Source: Oscillospiraceae bacterium
GTDB taxonomy: Bacteria; Bacillota; Clostridia; Oscillospirales; SIG627
DNA length: 37,346 bases
NCBI GenBank assembly: GCA_015063985.1
Contig: SVTC01000022.1
Location: 1-37,346, forward strand
Reading direction: 5' to 3'
A program made the translations under genes and the position numbers. Shown here piece by piece: positions 14,219 through 22,375 of this stretch; the first letter of the stretch is position 1, and every line of letters begins with the position of its first letter. The notes beneath the pieces are model-generated. The model did not search any database. It had not been told where the DNA came from and saw only the letters and a program-made list of their open reading frames with translations.

Positions 14219-14416
14219 TCAGCGACCGAACTTCTTGTTGAACTTGTCAACACGTCCGCCAGCGTCAACGAACTTCTGCTTGCCCGTAAAGAAGGGATGG
14301 CACTTGGAACAAATATCAACGTGGATATTATCCTTTGTGGATTTGGTTTTATATTCAGCTCCGCATGCGCAAACAATGACAGTATCCTTGTACTCGGGAT
14401 GGATTCCTTCCTTCAA
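14219..14416 (-). CDS. rpmE: 50S ribosomal protein L31
   Basis: A 65-residue zinc-containing L31 (C+ type) of the large subunit, located at the bridge to the 30S head. The start is TTG at 14416, not the ATG at 14437: AGAGGTG lies 6-7 nt before the TTG, and the resulting protein begins [10 protein letters not shown], the family's standard N-terminus and length. Zinc ligands are CAC near residue 16 and CSKC near residue 37, followed by [20 protein letters not shown]. It is monocistronic with its own promoter and terminator. Keeping the cysteines implies it can act as a zinc store. Confidence 0.95.
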   Translation of the reverse strand: MKEGIHPEYKDTVIVCACGAEYKTKSTKDNIHVDICSKCHPFFTGKQKFVDAGGRVDKFNKKFGR

Positions 14417-14456
14417 ATCTAACACCTCTTCCTGCATAGTATTATCTTACCGAGAA

Positions 14457-14485
14457 AGTATACCACAACATTTAAAAAAAATCAA
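14457..14485 (-). promoter_or_regulatory. Promoter for rpmE
   Basis: Minus strand: TTGATT (14485-14480), 17-bp spacer, TATACT (14462-14457). Confidence 0.7.
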
Positions 14486-14547
14486 GGGTTTTATAAGATT
14501 TTTTATTATTTTTTCTAAAAAAGTAAAAAAGGAGTGATTTTAGCATA

Positions 14548-14576
14548 TTGACATATCCAAAACAAGTTGATATAAT
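14548..14576 (+). promoter_or_regulatory. Consensus promoter pointing antisense into ytvI
   Basis: TTGACA (14548-14553), 17-bp spacer, TATAAT (14571-14576): a perfect consensus. It lies 9 bp beyond the 3' end of the minus-strand ytvI gene and faces it. No plus-strand gene starts before hom at 15680. Confidence 0.7.
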
Positions 14577-14584
14577 ATACTCTG

Positions 14585-15634
14585 TTAGTTTGTGTCAGTC
14601 AGTATCAACCCGTCTTTTTTCATATCAAGCAAAACACTGACCCCTATCGGAAAGATAAACATTCCCGGGATCCCCATAAGCCTGAGTCCCACGCAAACAC
14701 TGACAAGGGATACCAGCGGATGAAGTCCTATAAAATTCCCCACCACCTTTGGCTCGATGATCTGCCTTGTAATACTCATCACCCCGAAGGTTACGGCAAG
14801 CCCTATAAACATGGATATCTGCCCCGTAGCGGCGCACCACAGCGCCCAAGGGATCACAGCCGCCGCCATTCCCACCAGCGGAAGCAGATCCAGAAATGCA
14901 ATAAGAAGCGCTATGCTGAAGGAATACGGTACTCTCATAACCGTCAGCGCAAAGTACAGTTGAGTAAAGGAAAAAAGACCTACGGTAAGATATGCCTTCA
15001 GGTAGGCTGCACAGCCCGATATAAACCTTCTTTTGGCTTGAGTGATAAGCCTTGAGGTGTTCTTATCAAAAAGGGATAGAATGCTTTTATTGGCGTTGGC
15101 GAAATCCCCCGAAAGATAGAGAACGGTAAGAAAATACACCACCGCACTTACCGCAAAGGACGGAAGACTTGCAGCAAGAGAAGCAAGCAGGGCGGGGATG
15201 CCCGATGCAATACCTCCCGCCAGCTGAACGGCAAAGCCCTCGGTCAGCTCTTTGACCGCCGCGATATCGATGCTTAGCCAATTTCCAACGGCATCCACGG
15301 CTCTTTCCCATATCTGCGACACCACCGAAAAGGCATCTCCGATGGAGGAAAGCACCCCCCTCGCCTCCTCGATGAGCTTTATTCCGCCTATTACCGCCAC
15401 CGCAAGCACCGCGGCGGTCAACAGAATACATACAAAAGCCGCGACTATCCTTTTGGAAAGTCCGAGTCTTATATGCAAAAGCTCAACGGCTCCCTGCAGG
15501 CAATAAGCGCTGATCCAGCCGAGAGCAAGCGGCACTATCACAAAGCCGAATATACCAAACAAGGAATACAAAACGAAAACGACTGCTGAGGTCAGCAGGA
15601 ACGTCGTTGCCTTCGTTTTGAAATTATCTCCCAA
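14585..15634 (-). CDS. AI-2E family membrane protein, YtvI-like
   Basis: A 349-residue polytopic protein. The TTG start at 15634 has GGAGG 7 nt upstream; the in-frame TTG at 15661 lacks a site. About seven to eight membrane segments are seen in the family pattern: paired N-terminal segments, a long central amphipathic region (~75-155), then RRFISGCAAYLKAYL and segments ending with AFLDLLPLVG and EPKVVGNFIGLHPL. Those last two are hallmarks of the AI-2E/PerM family. The YtvI branch is named for sporulation in Bacillus; here the role is unknown. It is divergent from hom with only 45 bp between start codons. Confidence 0.85.
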   Translation of the reverse strand: MGDNFKTKATTFLLTSAVVFVLYSLFGIFGFVIVPLALGWISAYCLQGAVELLHIRLGLSKRIVAAFVCILLTAAVLAVAVIGGIKLIEEARGVLSSIGDAFSVVSQIWERAVDAVGNWLSIDIAAVKELTEGFAVQLAGGIASGIPALLASLAASLPSFAVSAVVYFLTVLYLSGDFANANKSILSLFDKNTSRLITQAKRRFISGCAAYLKAYLTVGLFSFTQLYFALTVMRVPYSFSIALLIAFLDLLPLVGMAAAVIPWALWCAATGQISMFIGLAVTFGVMSITRQIIEPKVVGNFIGLHPLVSLVSVCVGLRLMGIPGMFIFPIGVSVLLDMKKDGLILTDTN

Positions 15635-15679
15635 ACTAACACCTCCCCAAAAAGGTCTCAAAAAAGAAAGGACAGTAAA

Positions 15680-16870
15680 ATGATCAATCTTGCCATATTC
15701 GGATTCGGAACCGTAGGCTCAGGAGTCTACGACGTGATCCGGCTCAATCTTGAAGATATAGAAAAAAAGCTCGGCGACAAGGTCAGAGTTAAATATATCC
15801 TGGATATCAGAGATTTCTCCTCCCATCCCCTTAAGGAGCTTTTCGTTAAGGATATCGACGTTATCCTCAACGACGGTGAGGTGTCCACGGTAGTGGAAGC
15901 CATGGGCGGAAGCCATCCCGCAGTTGATTTTTCCCTTGCGGCACTCAAAAAGGGAAAGAACGTTATAACCTCAAACAAGGAGGTAGTCGCAAACTTCGGC
16001 TGCGAGCTTTTGAAGACCGCCAAGGAGAACAACGTCAGATATCTCTTTGAAGCGAGCGTAGGCGGCGGTATCCCCATTATCCGTCCCCTTATCACCTGCC
16101 TTGCGGGCAACGGCATTCAAAGCATAACCGGTATACTCAACGGTACCACAAACTTCATTCTCAACGAGATGTTCAAAAACGGCAAAAGCTTTGAGGTTGC
16201 ACTCAAGGAGGCTCAGGAGCTGGGCTACGCGGAGAAGAACCCCGCGGCTGACGTAGAGGGTCTTGATCCCGCAAGAAAGATATGCATTCTTTCAGATATC
16301 GCCTTCGGTCACAAGGTAAGCCCCGACAGCGTTCCCACAGAGGGCATAACCAACATCACCCTCAGGGACGTAAAGGATGCCGAGAAATCAGGCTACACCA
16401 TAAAGCTTTTGGGCAACGTTGAGAAATGCGAAAAGGGTATATATATAATGGTATGCCCCTTCTTTGTAAAAAACGACGCTATGCTTGCAAACGTTTCCGG
16501 TGTTTTCAACGGAGTAAGAGTAATAGGTAATGCAGTAGGCGAGCTTTTGTTCTACGGAGCGGGCGCGGGAAAGATGCCCACCGCATCTGCGATCGTTGCG
16601 GACATTATGGACGTAGAAAGCAAAAACAAGCTCTTTGATGCAGCTTGGGAGGACGATGCCGATCCCGACTACGTTCTGGACATTTCAAAGAGAGAGACCG
16701 CAATGTATCTGCGCTTTGAAAAATCTCCCGACGCTTCCACAGTCAAAAAGCTGGGACTTACACTTATAGAGGGAACCGATAGCTCCTATATCAGTGCCAG
16801 ATTGCCCGAGGGAGAGATCCTTTCCGCCATCAGGGAGCACGCAGTGGCGTCAAGCTTCAGAATACTTTAA
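15680..16870 (+). CDS. hom: Homoserine dehydrogenase
   Basis: A 396-residue NAD(P)-dependent enzyme reducing aspartate semialdehyde to homoserine, the branch point to threonine and methionine. The Rossmann fold begins GFGTVGSG (8-15). The substrate domain includes TSNKEVVA, NGTTNFIL and the signature AADVEGLDPARKICIL near 195-210. Residues after ~315 are shorter than a usual C-terminal ACT domain and diverged, so feedback control by threonine may be weak or different. AAAGGA lies about 8 nt ahead of the ATG. No promoter is visible in the 45-bp gap to ytvI; the antisense promoter at 14548 might supply a long leader. Confidence 0.95.
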   Translation: MINLAIFGFGTVGSGVYDVIRLNLEDIEKKLGDKVRVKYILDIRDFSSHPLKELFVKDIDVILNDGEVSTVVEAMGGSHPAVDFSLAALKKGKNVITSNKEVVANFGCELLKTAKENNVRYLFEASVGGGIPIIRPLITCLAGNGIQSITGILNGTTNFILNEMFKNGKSFEVALKEAQELGYAEKNPAADVEGLDPARKICILSDIAFGHKVSPDSVPTEGITNITLRDVKDAEKSGYTIKLLGNVEKCEKGIYIMVCPFFVKNDAMLANVSGVFNGVRVIGNAVGELLFYGAGAGKMPTASAIVADIMDVESKNKLFDAAWEDDADPDYVLDISKRETAMYLRFEKSPDASTVKKLGLTLIEGTDSSYISARLPEGEILSAIREHAVASSFRIL

Positions 16871-16877
16871 GACTTAT

Positions 16878-16907
16878 AAAGGATCTTGCGTTGCAAGATC
16901 CTTTTTT
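16878..16907 (+). terminator. hom terminator
   Basis: GGATCTTGC, GTT, GCAAGATCC, then six T. Confidence 0.9.
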
Positions 16908-16947
16908 AACATTCATTATACGAATTTTTAATTTTATCTTTCCCTTA

Positions 16948-16976
16948 TTTACATTTTTTATTCAAGGTAGTATAAT
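16948..16976 (+). promoter_or_regulatory. Promoter for the nitroreductase gene
   Basis: TTTACA (16948-16953), 17-bp spacer, TATAAT (16971-16976). Confidence 0.75.
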
Positions 16977-17006
16977 TTACTTAAGTAAAGAAAGGAAAAA
17001 ATAAAA

Positions 17007-17525
17007 ATGAATCAGATAATAGAAAATTTATTGACAAGAAGAAGCGTAAGAGCCTTTACCGAAGAAGAAATAAAAAAAGAAGACCTTGAGATCATTGCCC
17101 GTTGCGGAGCTTATGCCCCCAGTGCACTGAACGGACAAAGCAGACAATTTACCGTAGTGACCGACAGGGCCGTGATAACAGAGCTTTCCGATGCCATAGC
17201 GATTGCCTGCAACAGAGAGGGATACGATATGTACAAGCCCGTTGCTATTATAATCCCCTCCGACGAAAGAGATAACAGATTCTTCACCGAGGACTTAAGC
17301 TGCGCTCTGGAAAATATGTTTCTTGCCGCCCATTCTCTCGGAATAGGAAGCGTTTGGCTCAATCAGCTGAGAGTAACCTGCGACAGTCCCGAGGTGAGGA
17401 GTATTCTTTCAAGGCTCGGCATCCCCAAGAGCCACGCCGTCTGCGGCTTTTGCGCATTGGGATATGCAAAAAACAAGGATATTCCCATCCCCAAGAAGAC
17501 CAACGTTATAAGATTTTTTGACTGA
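17007..17525 (+). CDS. Nitroreductase-family flavoprotein
   Basis: A 172-residue FMN-dependent oxidoreductase that uses NAD(P)H to reduce nitro compounds, quinones or similar substrates; the natural substrate is unknown. The N-terminal RRSVRAFTEEEI is the phosphate-binding start of the FMN site, followed by APSALNGQSRQF. The central LENMFLAAHSLGIGSVWLNQ helix and the C-terminal GFCALGYAKN are family landmarks. It is a short member (many are ~180-220 residues) and would act as a dimer. It has its own promoter and lies between hom and htrA on the same strand; a possible -10 follows before htrA. Confidence 0.92.
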   Translation: MNQIIENLLTRRSVRAFTEEEIKKEDLEIIARCGAYAPSALNGQSRQFTVVTDRAVITELSDAIAIACNREGYDMYKPVAIIIPSDERDNRFFTEDLSCALENMFLAAHSLGIGSVWLNQLRVTCDSPEVRSILSRLGIPKSHAVCGFCALGYAKNKDIPIPKKTNVIRFFD

Positions 17526-17562
17526 ATCGAAAAAAGTACACAAAAACTTCAGATTTCTGCTC

Positions 17563-17568
17563 TATAAT
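17563..17568 (+). promoter_or_regulatory. Possible -10 element for htrA
   Basis: TATAAT 44 bp before the htrA start codon. No good -35 lies 16-18 bp upstream (CAAAAA), so it may need an activator or another sigma factor. No terminator separates it from the nitroreductase gene. Confidence 0.4.
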
Positions 17569-17611
17569 TAAAGCGTAAAGGAAAAATCCCTTCTGAAAAG
17601 GAGCAAAAGCA

Positions 17612-19090
17612 ATGGACAACAATTTTTACCCCAACAATCAGCCGCCAACAGACGGACAAGCAGCCGAAAGTGGCTTTGATACGGCAAACCGGCCTTCAAG
17701 CGAGCCCCTTCAGCCTCAGCAAGCAGATCCCTCGACCGAAGAAAACCGGGGATACTCCACCTACAATTATTCCGGCGGATATGCTTCCGCAAATTATCAA
17801 GTCCAATATCAACCTGATCCCGCGCCCCAATATCAAAGCACTCAATATCAGGCACCCTACGGCTACACTCAGCAAAGCTACTCCCCGGCTCCCGAGCCCC
17901 CAAAAAAGAAAAACGGAAGCGGAGGAAAAAAGGTCCTTGCGGCGGTATTGGCAGTCGTGATCGCCATCGGATGCTTTGCCGGCGGAATACTCTTAAAGGA
18001 TAATCTTTTCCCCGACTCCCCTACAATGCAGGATCCCCAAGGAACAACAGAGGGCAATGACCCTCCCGTGCAGATCCCCGAGGATCAGGATCCCGTTTTC
18101 ATTCCCGACGACGAGCCCGAGGAAACTCTCAACGTCAAGGAGGTTTATGCCAATAACGTAAACAGCGTTGTAGGTATATCCCTCGAGGGCGAGACCTATA
18201 ACATTTTCGGCCAGATCAGCGCCTACGCCAGCTCGGGCACCGGCTTTATCCTCCGCGAGGACGGATATATCCTCACCAACTACCACGTTGTAGAAAGCGA
18301 GAGCCTTTCCAACCCCACGATAACCGTTACCCTTTACAACGGAGAAAAGCACACCGCCACGGTGGTAGGCTACCACGAGACCAGCGACGTCGCCCTTATA
18401 AAGGTGGAAGCAAAGGGACTTACCCCCGTTTCCATAGGTGACAGCAACAAGCTCCTGGCGGGAGAAAACGTAGCCATTATAGGACACCCCCTGGGAGAGC
18501 TTACCTACTCGGTCTCCAGAGGAATAGTAAGCGCGGTAAACAGAGAGCTCGCGGTGGAGGACACCACCCTGACCCTTTTCCAGATCGACGCCTCGGTAAA
18601 CAGCGGAAACTCCGGTGGTCCTTGCTTTAACGAGCACGGTCAGGTGGTGGGTATAGTAACCAGCAAATACGCCTCCTCATCCATAGAGGGTCTTGGCTTT
18701 TGCATCCCCATAAACGATGCGGTGAAGATCGCCAACGATCTTTTGAATTACGGCTTTGTAAGAGGTCAGGCGGGCCTGGGTGTAGAGGTCAAGGCAGTGT
18801 ACAGAAATATGGGCGGCTACTATCAGCAGGTCCCCTTCGGACTTCAGGTACAAAGGGTCGTTGAGGGCGGATGCTGTGACAGAGCGGGAATAAAGGCAGG
18901 CGACATTATTATCGCCATCGATTCTCAAAGCGTTACCACCATCTCCCAGCTGACCAACGTCAAGAGCAGATACAAGGCCGGAGACAATGCGACTCTTAAG
19001 GTGTACCGCGACGGCGTGGAAATGGAGTTTGACGTCACCTTTGACGAATTCGTTCCCCAGCATCTGACTCAGGATCCTTCCGTATCATAA
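17612..19090 (+). CDS. HtrA/DegP-like membrane-anchored serine protease
   Basis: A 492-residue quality-control protease of the cell envelope. Residues 1-105 are a long cytoplasmic tail rich in P, Q, Y and S. Residues 107-127 form one membrane anchor. Residues ~130-175 are an acidic, proline-rich linker. The trypsin-like domain follows with catalytic H225 (LTNYHVVE), D259 (TSDVALIKV) and S334 (NSGNSGGPC). A PDZ domain follows at ~385-480 (AGIKAGDIIIAIDSQ) for binding exposed C-termini. GGAG lies about 10 nt before the ATG. The long Q/P/Y-rich cytoplasmic tail is typical of clostridial members. It is followed by a strong hairpin before the ABC operon. Confidence 0.95.
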   Translation: MDNNFYPNNQPPTDGQAAESGFDTANRPSSEPLQPQQADPSTEENRGYSTYNYSGGYASANYQVQYQPDPAPQYQSTQYQAPYGYTQQSYSPAPEPPKKKNGSGGKKVLAAVLAVVIAIGCFAGGILLKDNLFPDSPTMQDPQGTTEGNDPPVQIPEDQDPVFIPDDEPEETLNVKEVYANNVNSVVGISLEGETYNIFGQISAYASSGTGFILREDGYILTNYHVVESESLSNPTITVTLYNGEKHTATVVGYHETSDVALIKVEAKGLTPVSIGDSNKLLAGENVAIIGHPLGELTYSVSRGIVSAVNRELAVEDTTLTLFQIDASVNSGNSGGPCFNEHGQVVGIVTSKYASSSIEGLGFCIPINDAVKIANDLLNYGFVRGQAGLGVEVKAVYRNMGGYYQQVPFGLQVQRVVEGGCCDRAGIKAGDIIIAIDSQSVTTISQLTNVKSRYKAGDNATLKVYRDGVEMEFDVTFDEFVPQHLTQDPSVS

Positions 19091-19100
19091 TATTTTTCCC

Positions 19101-19135
19101 GACCGGGGGATAATTATCCTCCGGTCAGATTTTCT
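19101..19135 (+). terminator. htrA terminator / near-perfect palindrome
   Basis: GACCGGGGGATAA (19101-19113) is followed at once by TTATCCTCCGGTC (19114-19126), with one G-T pair, then AGATTTTCT. It is a 26-bp dyad that can form a terminator-like hairpin. Confidence 0.65.
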
Positions 19136-19155
19136 TCATCAAAGGATGGAAAATA

Positions 19156-20100
19156 ATGGTTGAAGTAAAAAATATAAACAAAAAGTACGCCGATAATTAT
19201 GCGGTCAAGGATCTGAGCTTTTCCGTGGAAAAGGGCTGTGTATACGGTTTTCTCGGCGCTAACGGTGCAGGCAAGACGACCACTCTGAATATCATAACCG
19301 GATGTCTCGGTCCCGACAGCGGAGAGGTAAAGATCTGCGGAAAGGACATATTTGAAAACGCTTTGGAGGCAAAAAAGCACGTAGGCTACCTTCCCGAGCA
19401 GCCTCCTCTATACCCCGATATGACGGTGCTGGAATACTTAAGCTTTGTGGCAAAGGCAAAAGCCATAAAAAAAGACGCCTTTGACCCACAGCTCAGATCG
19501 GTCATAGAAAAGACCTCGCTCAAGCAGGTGCTTCACAGACTTATAAAAAATCTTTCCAAGGGCTTTAAGCAAAGGGTCGGACTCGCCGCCGCCCTTTTGG
19601 GAGAGCCCGACGTGCTCATCCTTGACGAGCCCACCGTAGGTCTCGATCCTGCTCAGCTTATAGAAATAAGAGAGCTTTTAAAGGACTACGGAAAGAATCA
19701 CACCGTTATAATATCCAGCCATATTTTATCGGAAATCGCTCTTATATGCGACAGAGTACTTATTATTTCAAAGGGCAGATTTGTGGTCGAGGACACTCCC
19801 GCCGCCCTTTCGGAAAAGGCCTCGGGCAAGAGCATAATAAAGCTATGTGCAAAATGTCCCTCGGATCTTGCCCTACAGCTTCTTAAGGCGGTCGACGGTA
19901 TAAACGCGAGCCTTGTAAGGAATGAAGAAGACTCCGCAGAGCTGGAGATAAGCTACTCTCGCCGTAAGGACCCCAGGGAGGAAATATTCTTCCTCTTTGC
20001 CGACAAAAGGATAGCCCTCACCCACTTTGAGCAAAAGCAAAGAAGTCTTGAGCAGGTATTCCTGGAGCTGACAGACCAACAAAAGGAGAAAAAACATTGA
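19156..20100 (+). CDS. ABC-2 transporter ATP-binding protein (GldA/NatA-like)
   Basis: A 314-residue ATPase. Walker A GANGAGKT (34-41), a Q-loop near LPEQPPLYPDMT, signature LSKGFKQR (133-140), Walker B VLILDEPT (153-160) and the H-loop in IISSHILSE. The C-terminal ~90 residues form the extra domain seen in ATPases of ABC-2 exporters. It starts a tightly coupled four-gene operon with the permease, a GldG-like protein and a DUF4340 protein; its stop codon overlaps the next start by 4 nt. In Bacteroidetes this trio (GldA/GldF/GldG) supports gliding. In Clostridia no gliding is known, so the cargo is unassigned. Confidence 0.93.
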   Translation: MVEVKNINKKYADNYAVKDLSFSVEKGCVYGFLGANGAGKTTTLNIITGCLGPDSGEVKICGKDIFENALEAKKHVGYLPEQPPLYPDMTVLEYLSFVAKAKAIKKDAFDPQLRSVIEKTSLKQVLHRLIKNLSKGFKQRVGLAAALLGEPDVLILDEPTVGLDPAQLIEIRELLKDYGKNHTVIISSHILSEIALICDRVLIISKGRFVVEDTPAALSEKASGKSIIKLCAKCPSDLALQLLKAVDGINASLVRNEEDSAELEISYSRRKDPREEIFFLFADKRIALTHFEQKQRSLEQVFLELTDQQKEKKH

Positions 20101-20960
20101 AAGCTATCTTCCAAAGGGAATTTACGAGCTTCTTCAAAAACACGACCGGATATATTCTTTGCTCGGTCTTTATTCTGATAAGCGGAATATTTGTGTGCTC
20201 TATTAATTTTTCCCGAGCCTACGCAGGCTTTGAATATTCTCTTTACAACGCTTGCTTTTTGTATCTATTATTCATACCCATACTCACAATGCGCTCCTTT
20301 GCCGAGGAAAAAAAGCAAAAGACAGATCAGCTTCTTTTAAGCCTTCCCATCTCCGGACCAAGGATCGTCATGGCAAAATATTTTTCCATGGCGGCAGTGC
20401 TTGCCATTCCCACACTGATACTTGCGCTTATTCCCTTAATTATGAGCTTTTACGGTACGGTAAATTTCGTATCGGCCTACAGCTCGCTTTTTGCGTTTTA
20501 TCTTCTGGGCTGTGCCTTGACTGCAGTGGGTATGCTCATATCCTCCCTTACCGAAAACCAGATAATCAGCGCCATACTCACCTTTTTCGTAACGCTGATA
20601 GCTTATTTTATGAGCTCGGTCAGCGCAATGCTCCCCGCAAGCTCAGAGGGCAGTGTGATAGCCTTTATCGCTCTTGCCCTGATCCTGGCGGGAATAATGT
20701 ATTATTTTACGAAAAGCATAGGCTTATCGGTGGGGGTCTGGCTTTTGGCGGTGCTTTTATTGGTATCGGTTTATTTCATCTCCCCCAAGCTCCTGGAGGG
20801 CTCATTTCAGCAGGCAATGAGCACACTCAGTGTTTTCGATTGCTTCTACGGCTTTGTAAACGGAGTGTTTGACTTAAAGGGTGTGATCTATTACCTCTCG
20901 CTCAGCGCTCTTTTTTGCTACTACACCGTGGTTATTTTTGAAAAAAGGAGGTGGAGCTGA
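20097..20960 (+). CDS. ABC-2 transporter permease (GldF-like)
   Basis: A 287-residue permease with six predicted membrane segments and the ABC-2 coupling region PILTMRSFAEEKKQKTDQLL. The start is TTG at 20097, overlapping the TGA of the ATPase gene (TTGA) with GGAG 8 nt upstream, so it is translationally coupled. It pairs with the preceding ATPase to form the membrane part of an exporter. The large loop ahead of segment two is short, unlike drug-type ABC-2 permeases, and fits the NosY/GldF branch. Confidence 0.9.
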   Translation: MKAIFQREFTSFFKNTTGYILCSVFILISGIFVCSINFSRAYAGFEYSLYNACFLYLLFIPILTMRSFAEEKKQKTDQLLLSLPISGPRIVMAKYFSMAAVLAIPTLILALIPLIMSFYGTVNFVSAYSSLFAFYLLGCALTAVGMLISSLTENQIISAILTFFVTLIAYFMSSVSAMLPASSEGSVIAFIALALILAGIMYYFTKSIGLSVGVWLLAVLLLVSVYFISPKLLEGSFQQAMSTLSVFDCFYGFVNGVFDLKGVIYYLSLSALFCYYTVVIFEKRRWS

Positions 20961-22375
20961 TGAAAAGCAAACGGCTTTCTCTGGGTTCCTACACCTTTGC
21001 AATGGCGCTCCTTGCTCTTGCGGCGGTGATAGTGATAAACCTCATTGCATCCGCACTCCCCTCCACAAGCACGGAATTTGACATTTCCTCCTCGGGTATG
21101 TTTACCCTCGATCCCCAAACGAAAAAGATCCTCTCCGAGCTTGACGAGGATATAACGGTATATTTTTACGCCCAGACCTCCCAAAGAGACAGTGCCATAC
21201 TTCAGCTTCTCAGGCGATATACCGATCTTTCAGAGCACGTAAAGCTTGAATACGTGGATCCGGTGCTTGAGCCAAACTTTATAAAGGAATACACAAAAGA
21301 AGCAATAAACCAAAACAGTCTGATCGTAAAAAGCTCAAAGCGCTTTAAGATAGTGGATTATATGGACATCTATACCATAACCGGCGAGGAAGCACTGTAT
21401 TATTGGAATTACTACGGCGAATACTACCCCGACACCTTTTCGGGAGAGAACGCCCTCACCGGAGCGGTAAATTACGTCGTCACGGATTCGCTTCCCGCGG
21501 CAGTCCAGCTTTCGGGCCACGGCGAGATCCCATTGCCCGATGCGCTTTTAAGTGAAATAGAGCACGATAATATCACCCTTTCCACCGTAGAGCTTTTAAA
21601 AAGCGGTCTCCCCGCTGATACAAGGCTTGTGATAATCAATTCTCCCATGACCGATATTTCCTCCGCCGAGCTTGAAATATTGGAGGACTATCTTTCCAAG
21701 GGTAACAAAATAATGCTCTTTACGGATATCAGGACCGACGACACCGATTTTACAAACCTCGATAAGCTTTGCGAGGGCTATGAAATGAGCTTTGATAACG
21801 GTGTTTTAACAGAAACCGACGCGGCGAATTACTATTATTACAATTTCTATTTTTATCCCGAGATCACCTCTCACGACATCAGTGCCCCCTTGCTGGAAAA
21901 CAAGTTTTCCGTGTATCTTACGGGAAGCCACGGCATAAGCTACTCCGAGGATAGCACCAAAATAAAGCACACCGAGCTTCTTTGCGGCAGTGAGAGCTCA
22001 TTCCTGCAAAAGAATATCTCCTCAAAGGAGACCAAGCCCGTCGACGGCGACAGACTCGGTCCCATCCCCTGCGGAGTGCTGGCGGAAAGGGCCTCGGATT
22101 CCTCGGCCCTTCTTTGGTTTGCATCCTCCTCCCTTACGGATCAGTCGGTAAACCTTCTCTCCAACTATGCCAACTATTCCCTTGTTCTTAATTCAGCCCA
22201 GTGGCTCTGCGGTAAGACCGACACTATATCCCTTAGGACCGCCGCCCTGGAAACAGAATACCTCTCCCTCTCTCAGGCAGACAGCATTCTTTGGACCTCG
22301 ATAATATGCGTTGTACTTCCACTCAGTTTCCCGGCAGTAGGCTTTCTGGTATGGAACAAAAGGAGGAAGGCTTGA
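20960..22375 (+). CDS. GldG-like ABC-associated membrane protein
   Basis: A 471-residue protein. The ATG at 20960 shares one base with the permease stop codon and has GGAGG 8 nt upstream. A membrane segment near residues 12-33 is followed by a large extracellular domain with SxxGMFTLDPQTKKILSELD, a recognisable start of the GldG/ABC_transp_aux family. Then come an RRY..LS..V..EYVDP motif and a Rossmann-like region (SGHGEIPLP, LVIINSPMTDIS, LLSKGNKIMLFTD-type). A second membrane segment lies at the C-terminus before NKRRKA. It is likely an auxiliary subunit that links the transporter to the cell envelope. Function in this organism is unknown. Confidence 0.88.
   Translation: MKSKRLSLGSYTFAMALLALAAVIVINLIASALPSTSTEFDISSSGMFTLDPQTKKILSELDEDITVYFYAQTSQRDSAILQLLRRYTDLSEHVKLEYVDPVLEPNFIKEYTKEAINQNSLIVKSSKRFKIVDYMDIYTITGEEALYYWNYYGEYYPDTFSGENALTGAVNYVVTDSLPAAVQLSGHGEIPLPDALLSEIEHDNITLSTVELLKSGLPADTRLVIINSPMTDISSAELEILEDYLSKGNKIMLFTDIRTDDTDFTNLDKLCEGYEMSFDNGVLTETDAANYYYYNFYFYPEITSHDISAPLLENKFSVYLTGSHGISYSEDSTKIKHTELLCGSESSFLQKNISSKETKPVDGDRLGPIPCGVLAERASDSSALLWFASSSLTDQSVNLLSNYANYSLVLNSAQWLCGKTDTISLRTAALETEYLSLSQADSILWTSIICVVLPLSFPAVGFLVWNKRRKA

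Noticed and set aside
14422-14437. ATG start for L31 giving 72 residues
   Set aside because: No ribosome binding site before it. The TTG at 14416 has one and yields the standard N-terminus.
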